Shown one piece after another: positions 16,396 through 22,910 of a stretch of 22,910 nucleotides of DNA. The stretch is from JACMLX01 sp031374935 (lineage in GTDB: Bacteria > Gemmatimonadota > Gemmatimonadetes > Gemmatimonadales > Gemmatimonadaceae), in the NCBI GenBank assembly GCA_031374935.1, contig JANMHB010000029.1:1-22910 (forward strand), read 5' to 3'. A program made the translations under genes and the position numbers. Below the pieces are notes generated by a model, which was not told where the DNA came from, searched no databases, and worked only from the letters and a program-made list of their open reading frames with translations. Position 1 is the first letter of the stretch. Every line of letters starts with the position of its first letter.

Positions 16396-16441
16396 GTCGA
16401 AAGTGATTGGAGAGTGGTGTAACGCGACATCGGTACAGCGG

Positions 16442-17053
16442 TCACTTCCCTGAAGCCAGACGGCGCATGCGAGCGATCTCGGCGCGTTGATCGGCGCTGA
16501 CATCGTTCACGAAGCGGTTCAGCGCGGACTCCTGCGCCGCACCAGGCGTCGCCATCAACGCCTTCACCATCGTCAGCGCCCCTGTATGGTGCTGAATCAT
16601 GCCCCGCAGAAAGAGTCGGTCGAAGGCCGGGCCGCGAGCCGTTCGCAAGGCCGTCATCTGTCGTGCGTTGAGCATCCCCGGCATTCCGGACATGTCATGC
16701 ATGTCATGCGCTTGATGCGCCGAACCCGCGTCGTGTGCCGCCATCGCGTCGGACTGGGCGGCGGGCGCCGGTACGCCGTGCCGTGTGAGCCAGCGACGCA
16801 TGACGTCGATTTCATCCGTCTGAGACACGGCAATCCTCTCGCCCAGTGACCGCAGGTCGGCGCGGCGCGTGCGAGTCGCCAGCAGCGCCGTCATCTCGAC
16901 TGCCTGGCTGTGGTGGACGATCATGTCCTGCATGAAGCGCACGTCGGCGCCTGTCACCGGGCGCGTGGCCAGCGCTGCCTGTGCAGCGACCTGCCGGCCG
17001 GTGCACGTCATGAGGAGGAGGAGCGCCGTTCGAATGCCATGTGTCACACGCAT
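16442..17053 (-). CDS. DUF305 secreted protein (module B)
   Basis: This 203-residue DUF305 protein has the motifs MIVHHSQAVEM (His47-48) and MIQHHTGALTM (His155-156). A His/Met-rich loop lies at residues 107-127, with His107, His113, His116, His119 and Met118, Met121, Met124, Met127. The signal peptide ends near VAAQA. A cysteine at position 17 is preceded by LMT, a poor lipobox, so signal peptidase I cleavage is likelier. I chose the ATG at 17053; an in-frame ATG at 17116 adds a second hydrophobic stretch and would overlap the ureohydrolase gene by 43 bases. It starts 20 bases after that gene's stop, so the three genes may form one operon. It is the paralogue of the protein at 7388-8116. Confidence 0.85.
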   Translation of the reverse strand: MRVTHGIRTALLLLMTCTGRQVAAQAALATRPVTGADVRFMQDMIVHHSQAVEMTALLATRTRRADLRSLGERIAVSQTDEIDVMRRWLTRHGVPAPAAQSDAMAAHDAGSAHQAHDMHDMSGMPGMLNARQMTALRTARGPAFDRLFLRGMIQHHTGALTMVKALMATPGAAQESALNRFVNDVSADQRAEIARMRRLASGK

Positions 17054-17073
17054 GGACGCAAGATGCACGAGGA

Positions 17074-17916
17074 TCAGTCCACCCGCGACAGCAAGCGCTC
17101 GGGATGCTCGGGCCATGGTCGCAACATCGTTCCAGCCAGCTCCTTGACCAGCTTGGCCGCCACCATCGCCGTCATCCCCGATGGATCGCGCCGCGGATTG
17201 AACTCGACGACGTCGGCCCCGACGACGAGTGACCTGATCGCGTGCACCATGTCGAGGACCTCCCGCACCGAGAGCCCGCCCGGCTCCCAGTGGCTGACGC
17301 CCGGTGCAAATGCCGGATCAATGCCATCGAGATCGATCGAGAGATACGTCGGCCCCTCCACCACCGGCCGCGCACCCGAGGCGAACGCGCGCATGTCGAT
17401 GATCTCGACGCCGAACCGGTCGGCCTGCTCGCGCTGATGTGCCGACAGTGTGCGGATCCCGACCTGCACCAGACGGCAGGCCAGCCCTTCCTCCATGATG
17501 CGCGCGAACGGACAGGCGTGCGAGTACCGATCGCCCTCGAACGAATCATACAGATCGGCATGGGCATCGATGTGCAGGATCGTCGGCTGGCGATACCGGT
17601 GATTCACGGCGCGCAGAATCGGATAGGTGATCGAGTGATCACCACCGAGTGCAATCACCCGCCCCCCGTCCTGCAGGCGGAGGACGCCTGCCTCGATGAG
17701 CGCGCGCGCCGACGCGGGATCATCCGGCAGCGTCAAGTCACCGTCATCGGTCAGTCCGCCGGGCGTGGTGAGACAGCGCATCTCTTCCGTCCAGTCGTTG
17801 CCGGCGGGTGATGTCAATGCCTCCCGGATGCGCGGCGGCGCCTCGGCGGCCCCGCGCAGAAACGACGAACTGGCGTCCCATGGAATGCCCAGCAGGGTGG
17901 GTGGCAGGGCGTGCAT
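17074..17916 (-). CDS. Agmatinase/arginase-family ureohydrolase
   Basis: This 280-residue cytoplasmic enzyme belongs to the ureohydrolase family, which hydrolyses a guanidino group to urea using two Mn(II) ions. All six expected ligands are visible: His94 (GGDHS), Asp117, His119 and Asp121 (DAHAD), and Asp195 and Asp197 (SIDLDGIDPA). The overall style is closest to agmatinase (SpeB), which makes putrescine, but arginase, guanidinobutyrase or other guanidino substrates cannot be excluded, so I give no symbol. The ATG at 17916 faces the P450 gene across a 151-bp divergent region. Its stop lies 20 bases before the DUF305-B start. Confidence 0.88.
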   Translation of the reverse strand: MHALPPTLLGIPWDASSSFLRGAAEAPPRIREALTSPAGNDWTEEMRCLTTPGGLTDDGDLTLPDDPASARALIEAGVLRLQDGGRVIALGGDHSITYPILRAVNHRYRQPTILHIDAHADLYDSFEGDRYSHACPFARIMEEGLACRLVQVGIRTLSAHQREQADRFGVEIIDMRAFASGARPVVEGPTYLSIDLDGIDPAFAPGVSHWEPGGLSVREVLDMVHAIRSLVVGADVVEFNPRRDPSGMTAMVAAKLVKELAGTMLRPWPEHPERLLSRVD

Positions 17917-18067
17917 GGGGACTCGCGTTCGGGAATCGAACAGGTGACCGGGAACCAGCGCTTTGCCGGCCGTGTCTCAAAATACCCGAGGGATCGCCTG
18001 GCGCGGGGGAATCGCGCGCCGCATGTGCCGACAGTAGTCTTGCTGCATCCAGACACCCATCGAGCCA

Positions 18068-19414
18068 ATGCAGAACGCCGCCCCGCCAGCCCCGCCCGGC
18101 CCCAGAAGCCGGTTTCCCGGCGACCTGATCCTGCGCATGACGCGGGAGCGCATCGAGCTGCTGCGACAGATGGCGGCGACGTACGGGGACATCTCGCAGC
18201 TGGTGCTCGGCAAGCAGCGGATCGTGATGCTCACCCACCCCGATGACATCCGGGATGTACTGGTGACCCATCAGCGCATGTTCCGGAAAGGTCAGGCGCT
18301 GGAACGAGCCAAGGTCCTCGTCGGCGAAGGGCTGCTCACGTCGGAAGGGGAACACCACCTGCGCCAGCGTCGCCTGGTGCAACCGGCCTTCCACCGCTCA
18401 CGCATCGGGGCCTACGCCAGTGCCATGACCGCCGCTGCCATGTCGCGACAGTCGCGCTGGGTTGACGGCGAGCGGCTGGACGCGAACCGGGCGATGATGC
18501 ACATCACCCTCGACATCGTCGCCGTGACGCTGTTCGGTGCCGACGTCGGTGCCGAGAGCAGCGAGATCGGCTCGGCGCTCGACGACGTCTTCGAGGCCTT
18601 CACCATCGGCTATGGCCCGCTGACACCGCTGCTCGACATCCTCCCCACACCGCGCCGCCGCCGGTTCGCGGCCGGCAAGCAACGCGTCGACGCCACGATC
18701 GACCGCATCATCGCCGAACGGCGCCAGACCGGCGAGGACACCGGTGACCTGTTGTCGATGCTGCTGCACGCCACCGACACCGAAGGTGATGGCACGGGCA
18801 TGTCCGACCAGCAGCTGCGCGACGAGGCCATCACACTCTTCATCGCCGGCCACGAGACCACCGCCAACGCGCTGACGTGGACCTGGTTGCTGCTGGCCCG
18901 GTCACCGGACGCGGAACGGGCGTTGCACGAGGAAGTCGACCGTGTGCTCGGCGACCGGCTGCCGACGATGGACGATCTGCCGACGCTGCCGATGACGCGT
19001 GCGATCATCGCGGAATCGATGCGGCTCTATCCGCCGGCCTACATCGTCGGGCGCCGCGCGATGGAGCCGTATTCGGTGCGCGGCTTCGACTTTCCTTCCC
19101 GCACGATCTTTCTCGCGCCACAGTTCATCGTGCATCGTGATCCGCGCTGGTGGCCAGACCCCGACGCGTTCAAGCCGGAACGATGGCTCGATGCCACCGC
19201 CACTGCCGCACGTCCGAAGATGGCCTACTTCCCGTTCGGCGCCGGCACGCGCATCTGCGTTGGTGAGCAGTTCGCCTGGATGGAAGCGATGCTGGTGCTG
19301 GCAACCCTCGCCCGGCGCTGGCGCGTGCGGGTCGATGGTCCCGATCCCGAACTCGAACCGATCATCACACTGCGGCCCAAGGGCGGCCTGCCGGCCCGGC
19401 TCGAGAAACGGTAG
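18068..19414 (+). CDS. Cytochrome P450
   Basis: This 448-residue monooxygenase has all P450 landmarks: the oxygen-activating I-helix motif AGHETT (260-265), the ExxR motif ESMR (Glu316, Arg319), a PERW segment, and the haem loop FGAGTRICVG with thiolate ligand Cys397. There is no N-terminal membrane anchor, so it is probably soluble. The sequence style resembles bacterial P450s related to the CYP102/eukaryotic-like branch more than camphor-type enzymes, but I cannot place the subfamily. No ferredoxin or reductase gene is in the window, so its redox partner is elsewhere. It is divergent from the ureohydrolase. The substrate is unknown. Confidence 0.93.
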   Translation: MQNAAPPAPPGPRSRFPGDLILRMTRERIELLRQMAATYGDISQLVLGKQRIVMLTHPDDIRDVLVTHQRMFRKGQALERAKVLVGEGLLTSEGEHHLRQRRLVQPAFHRSRIGAYASAMTAAAMSRQSRWVDGERLDANRAMMHITLDIVAVTLFGADVGAESSEIGSALDDVFEAFTIGYGPLTPLLDILPTPRRRRFAAGKQRVDATIDRIIAERRQTGEDTGDLLSMLLHATDTEGDGTGMSDQQLRDEAITLFIAGHETTANALTWTWLLLARSPDAERALHEEVDRVLGDRLPTMDDLPTLPMTRAIIAESMRLYPPAYIVGRRAMEPYSVRGFDFPSRTIFLAPQFIVHRDPRWWPDPDAFKPERWLDATATAARPKMAYFPFGAGTRICVGEQFAWMEAMLVLATLARRWRVRVDGPDPELEPIITLRPKGGLPARLEKR

Positions 19415-19439
19415 CGATTGCCGCGCCCGAACTGTGTGC

Positions 19440-19456
19440 GGCTGCCTATTGCAGCC
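19440..19456 (+). terminator. Small hairpin between P450 and DUF4403 genes
   Basis: GGCTGC (19440-19445) and GCAGCC (19451-19456) pair around CTATT, just after the P450 stop and across the stop codon of the convergent gene. With a 6-bp stem and no U-tract, it is a weak candidate terminator. Confidence 0.3.
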
Positions 19457-20924
19457 AGACGTTGGCCTGGCCGAGCAACCGCGCCCGGACGATGAATGCA
19501 CTCTCGCTGGTGCCGACACTTTCGACCTGGAAGCTGGTGATGCTTCCGCCGAGGACGACGCCCGGCGAGACGGTGCGATTGAGCAGCTGCAGCATCTGCG
19601 TGCGCACCGAGTCGAGCTGTGCACCGAGCGGTACACGCCCCCCCATCGTCGCTTTCCGGATGGCGCGACCGATCAGCGGGGCCGCCAAGGTCGCTTTCAT
19701 TCGCGACATGAGGCCGCGACTTTCGAGATTCCAGTCCAGATCATCGAGGCGCAGCTCACGAGCCACCGGATCCCATCGCAGCCGCGACATCAGCGTCAGC
19801 CGCCCGCGCAGTGTGCCGCTGACCTCGAGCTCGATCCGCACACTGTCACCACTGGCCTGCACCCGCACACTGTCCACGCGTTCGCTGGTGTTCGCCGTTT
19901 CCAAGGCCAGCAACTCGGTCGCCCGGCGATTCACCTCGGCGAACGGGAGCTCCACCGCGATCGGCACCACGAAGCCACCGGGGCTGGTACCAAGACTCAG
20001 CACCGGCAGCGGGCGATCGATCGTCGGCGGCTTCGCACCGGCGATCACCCGCGGGCGGGCGTAGACGACGATTGCGGTCTTGAAGCTTGGGCCGGCTCCC
20101 GACAGCGGCACCACACGAATCGCTTCAGGGTCGAGCACCATCCAGAGAGTATTCAGCGTGTCGAGCGGGGTTGGCTCGAGAAAACTGCGCCAGATGGAAT
20201 CGGCCAGCGGTCGCAGGTCCGCCGCCTTCGGCAGCAGCGTATCCACCTGCGCGGAGAAATCCCTCAACTGCCGGTCGATCATCGTCTGGAGCGCTGGCGT
20301 CGCGTCGACCAGCAGCGCAGTCACCCGACACGGGTCGAGAAGCGTGGCGGACAGTGCCGTCTCGCGCGAACCGATCTTCCAGTCGCGCCTCCAGTACAGA
20401 TTCGTTGCCAGTGAGAGGCTGGCGCGCCGCGGCGTCTCGCCACCGTAGCCGCAGCTGGCGAGCCCCGTGCGCGGCACCCCGACCCGTGCACGGTAACGCA
20501 GTACCGTCGCGATGCTGAAGCGATCGCCCGCCGCCGACAGCGCGAGTGGGTCACGCTGATACACGTACTGATGGCAGACGAGGCGCCCCATGGTCGCGCA
20601 GGCGGCGTCGGCGAGCGAGTCACGGACAGGGAAGACCGAGTCGAGTGATGGCGTCAGCGCCCGGAGGATGTACGTCACCTGCACCGGAATGACGGCCAGC
20701 TCGGCCTGCGGTTGCGCGGTGCGGGCGACAGCGGGTGCGCCGCCGGATGAGGGCGCGCCCGGAGTGACGGCAACAGGCGGTACCGTTGGCGCGGGCGCTG
20801 GGGCGGGCCGTGCGGGCGCACTCCCGGCGCAGGCAGTGAGCCCCACCACCGTCGCCACCGACATGACCGACATGACCGACATGACCGACACCGCGCGGCA
20901 GCCGATCATGCGCCGGTGACGCAA
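19446..20924 (-). CDS. DUF4403-type lipoprotein
   Basis: This 492-residue protein has a lipoprotein signal ending LTAC (Cys32), a Pro/Ala-rich linker (about 35-75), then a long domain whose length and style fit the DUF4403 family, for which no function is known. Recognisable segments include GRLVCHQYVYQRDP, ATNLYWRRDWKIGSRETALS and LLDPCRVT. The C-terminal half alternates strands and helices that may resemble lipid-binding folds, but that is speculation. The start is uncertain: TTG at 20924 has GAGG eight bases upstream, while ATG at 20909 is five codons downstream without one. The signal peptide contains a 9-bp tandem repeat giving S-V-M repeats. The gene is convergent with the P450 and divergent from rsmD. 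Confidence 0.68.
   Translation of the reverse strand: MRHRRMIGCRAVSVMSVMSVMSVATVVGLTACAGSAPARPAPAPAPTVPPVAVTPGAPSSGGAPAVARTAQPQAELAVIPVQVTYILRALTPSLDSVFPVRDSLADAACATMGRLVCHQYVYQRDPLALSAAGDRFSIATVLRYRARVGVPRTGLASCGYGGETPRRASLSLATNLYWRRDWKIGSRETALSATLLDPCRVTALLVDATPALQTMIDRQLRDFSAQVDTLLPKAADLRPLADSIWRSFLEPTPLDTLNTLWMVLDPEAIRVVPLSGAGPSFKTAIVVYARPRVIAGAKPPTIDRPLPVLSLGTSPGGFVVPIAVELPFAEVNRRATELLALETANTSERVDSVRVQASGDSVRIELEVSGTLRGRLTLMSRLRWDPVARELRLDDLDWNLESRGLMSRMKATLAAPLIGRAIRKATMGGRVPLGAQLDSVRTQMLQLLNRTVSPGVVLGGSITSFQVESVGTSESAFIVRARLLGQANVWLQ
20857..20890. repeat. 9-bp tandem repeat in the DUF4403 signal peptide
   Basis: The unit ACCGACATG occurs three times in full and once in part. On the coding strand it encodes Ser-Val-Met repeats inside the signal peptide, and each full unit supplies an in-frame ATG. 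Unit gain or loss would change signal peptide length by three residues without a frameshift. Confidence 0.9.
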
Positions 20925-21113
20925 CAGATCAGCCTCGGCCAGCCGGTGCTGGCAATCACGCGCCGTTCATCCCTGCCGTCGTGGCATATCACGAGCATGG
21001 CGGATTCCTTGGTTCTGAACAGGAGCTGGTCGGTCCGACGACACCGGACAACCGCCCCCAGAATACCTATCACAGCTATCTTGAGGAATGAGAGAACACC
21101 GGATGGCGCACGC

Positions 21114-21629
21114 ATGAGAATCGTGGGCGGCAAGTACAAGGGCCGCGACCTGACCTCACCCAACGACTTTCGCGTCCGTCCGACGGCGGAGAAGGTGCGC
21201 GGCATCCTGCTCGACCAGCTGAAGGCCGATCTCGATGGCGCCCGCATCCTCGATCTCTTTGCCGGGACCGGCGCGCTGGGCCTCGAGGCAATCTCGCGTG
21301 GCGCCAAGTACGCCGACTTCGTCGAAACGCGGCCGAGCAGCCTGCACGCCCTTCGCGCCAACATCGGCCTGCTGCGGGTGTCGACGAAGTGTCGCGTCTA
21401 CAAGAAGGATGCGGTGCAGTTCGCGGAGGCGCAGCAGGAGCAACGCTGGGATATCGCCTTCGCCGACCCGCCGTACGATTCGAAGATGCTCGACCGCGTC
21501 CTCGCGGCGTGGCAAGCAACGAGGTTCTCGCGCATCCTCGCCTGCGAACACTCCCGCGAGCATGCCATCCCGCTCGGTGACTACCGCACGGCGATCGAGG
21601 ACACGGCGATCACGATCTATCGCGCGTAG
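21114..21629 (+). CDS. rsmD: 16S rRNA (guanine(966)-N2)-methyltransferase
   Basis: RsmD methylates N2 of guanine 966 (E. coli numbering) in 16S rRNA using S-adenosylmethionine. The 171-residue protein opens with the family hallmark MRIVGGKYKGR. It has the AdoMet loop DLFAGTGALGLEA (47-59) and the catalytic ADPPY (Asp118-Tyr121), and lacks extra domains. The ATG at 21114 gives this canonical N-terminus; the frame stays open upstream to 20916 but that part is not family-like and overlaps the DUF4403 start. It is convergent with icd across 53 bases. Confidence 0.9.
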   Translation: MRIVGGKYKGRDLTSPNDFRVRPTAEKVRGILLDQLKADLDGARILDLFAGTGALGLEAISRGAKYADFVETRPSSLHALRANIGLLRVSTKCRVYKKDAVQFAEAQQEQRWDIAFADPPYDSKMLDRVLAAWQATRFSRILACEHSREHAIPLGDYRTAIEDTAITIYRA

Positions 21630-21638
21630 TGTTCGGTG

Positions 21639-21665
21639 CAGTGGAAGCCCGAGCAACATCCACTG
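21639..21665. terminator. Candidate bidirectional hairpin between rsmD and icd
   Basis: CAGTGGA (21639-21645) and TCCACTG (21659-21665) pair perfectly over 7 bp with a 13-base loop, between two convergent stop codons. There is no U-tract, so it is only a weak candidate. Confidence 0.35.
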
Positions 21666-21682
21666 AAGTGCAGCGCGTCAGC

Positions 21683-22900
21683 TCACGCCATCCTTGCCTG
21701 CAGGCGGCGGTCGATCGCGTCGAGGAAGTCCTCGGTCGAGAGGTAGGGCGAGTTCTTGCTGATCAGGATCGCAAGATCCTTGGTCATCTCGCCCGACTCG
21801 ACCGCTTCGATGCACACCGCTTCGAGCGCGTTGGCAAAGTCGACCAGCGCCGGCGTCCCATCCAGCTTGCCGCGGTGCGCCAGCCCACGGGTCCAGGCGA
21901 AGATCGACGCGATCGGGTTGGTCGACGTCTTGTTGCCCTTCTGGTGCTCGCGGTAGTGACGCGTCACCGTGCCGTGCGCCGCTTCCGCTTCCATCGTCTT
22001 GCCGTCGGGCGTCAGCAGCACGCTGGTCATCAGGCCGAGTGATCCAAACCCCTGCGCCACGATGTCCGACTGCACGTCGCCGTCGTAGTTCTTGCAGGCC
22101 CACACGTACCCGCCTTCCCACTTGAGTGCGGCCGCCACCATGTCGTCGATCAGGCGGTGCTCGTAGGTCAGGCCCTTGGCGTCGAAGTCCGCCTTGAACT
22201 CGTCGCGGAATACCTGCTCGAAGATGTCCTTGAACGCGCCGTCGTACGCCTTCAGGATCGTGTTCTTCGTGCTGAGATACACCGGATAGTTGCGCTGCAG
22301 GCCGTACGTCAGGCTGGCGCGCGCAAAGTCACGGATCGAATCGTTGAAGTTGTACATACCCATGCCCACACCGCCATCGGCGCCGAACTTCACCACTTCC
22401 CACTCCATCGGCTGGCTGCCATCGGCCGGCGTGTACGTCATGGTGAGTGTGCCCGGGCCGTTCACCTTGAAGTCCGTCGCCTTGTACTGATCGCCGTGCG
22501 CATGACGCCCCACTACGATCGGCTTCGTCCAGCCCGGCACCAGGCGCGGGATGTTCTTCATGATGATCGGCTCGCGGAAGATCACGCCGCCAAGGATGTT
22601 GCGGATCGTGCCGTTCGGGCTCTTCCACATCTTCTTCAGCCCGAACTCCTTCACCCGCTCCTCGTCCGGGGTGATCGTCGCACACTTCACTGCCACGCCG
22701 TGCTTCCTGGTCGCCTCGGCCGAGTCGATCGTGACCTGGTCGTTGGTCGCGTCGCGGTGTTCGATGCCGAGATCGTAGTAGTCCAGCTGCACATCCACGT
22801 ACGGCAGGATGAGCTTGTCCTTGATGAACTGCCAGATGATGCGGGTCATCTCGTCGCCGTCCATCTCGACGACCGGGCGTACCACCTTGATCTTGGCCAT
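21683..22900 (-). CDS. icd: NADP-dependent isocitrate dehydrogenase, eukaryotic-type (type II)
   Basis: This 405-residue TCA-cycle enzyme converts isocitrate to 2-oxoglutarate and CO2 with NADP+. It is of the homodimeric type II class found in eukaryotes and some bacteria, not the E. coli Icd class. Substrate residues are visible as KSPNGTIRN (Ser94, Asn96, Arg100), Arg109 and Arg132 (GRHAHGDQYKATDF). These numbers coincide with those known for human cytosolic IDH1, showing an ungapped N-terminal third. The coenzyme segment HGTVTRHYREHQKGNKTSTN is typical of NADP-specific members. The ATG at 22900 gives the expected MAKIKV start; only ten bases of upstream sequence are in the window. Confidence 0.95.
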   Translation of the reverse strand: MAKIKVVRPVVEMDGDEMTRIIWQFIKDKLILPYVDVQLDYYDLGIEHRDATNDQVTIDSAEATRKHGVAVKCATITPDEERVKEFGLKKMWKSPNGTIRNILGGVIFREPIIMKNIPRLVPGWTKPIVVGRHAHGDQYKATDFKVNGPGTLTMTYTPADGSQPMEWEVVKFGADGGVGMGMYNFNDSIRDFARASLTYGLQRNYPVYLSTKNTILKAYDGAFKDIFEQVFRDEFKADFDAKGLTYEHRLIDDMVAAALKWEGGYVWACKNYDGDVQSDIVAQGFGSLGLMTSVLLTPDGKTMEAEAAHGTVTRHYREHQKGNKTSTNPIASIFAWTRGLAHRGKLDGTPALVDFANALEAVCIEAVESGEMTKDLAILISKNSPYLSTEDFLDAIDRRLQARMA

Positions 22901-22910
22901 GACGCTGAAG

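Noticed and set aside
15196..16422. 408-codon plus-strand open frame opposite LVIVD-B
   Set aside because: Its translation mirrors the codon bias of the opposite gene and shows no recognisable domain, while the minus-strand gene has a clear paralogue.
1..22910. Mobile element, prophage, CRISPR array or tRNA
   Set aside because: No transposase, integrase, regularly spaced repeats or tRNA-like cloverleaf was seen; the only tandem repeats are short and lie within genes.

Overview
The window is GC-rich, densely coded bacterial chromosome. No tRNA, rRNA, CRISPR array, insertion sequence, integrase or phage gene was recognised. The gene content (complex I, a eukaryotic-type isocitrate dehydrogenase, DUF305, LVIVD-repeat and DUF4403 lipoproteins, Tat-exported amidase) fits a member of the Gemmatimonadota. 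That assignment is inferred from family content and was not tested by a search.

Layout. Positions 1-4945 (minus strand) hold the start of a complex I operon, nuoA-B-C-D-E-F-G, with very short gaps or overlaps; nuoG runs off the left edge. Positions 5167-17053 form a long run of nine mostly uncharacterised genes, eight of them apparently exported: a Tat amidase (minus); DUF305 and LVIVD lipoproteins (plus, module A); an exported PLP-fold aminotransferase-like protein (plus); a cytoplasmic DUF2934-Hsp20 fusion (plus); a NAGPA-type glycosidase coupled to a helical periplasmic protein (minus); and a second LVIVD/DUF305 pair (minus, module B). Positions 17074-22900 return mostly to metabolism and housekeeping: a ureohydrolase (minus), a cytochrome P450 (plus), a DUF4403-type lipoprotein (minus), rsmD (plus) and icd (minus).

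The most notable feature is the paired DUF305 + LVIVD module, present twice in inverted orientation about 6.5 kb apart. In both copies DUF305 is read first and the gap is 44-46 bp. The LVIVD partners share five histidines in matching motifs, the last three with exactly equal spacing (45 and 67 residues), and copy A carries about 75 extra residues. Both module A proteins have lipoboxes, while both module B proteins have ordinary cleavable signal peptides. The DUF305 proteins carry His/Met-rich loops. I suggest an extracytoplasmic, possibly copper-linked two-protein system with a membrane-anchored and a soluble version. The pairing, the histidines and the signal peptides are read from sequence; the metal role is inference.

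Other structure includes a (GGGTGG)n hexanucleotide tract encoding 12 glycines in the amidase, a 9-bp tandem repeat inside the DUF4403 signal peptide, and two strong hairpins that end the two LVIVD transcripts.
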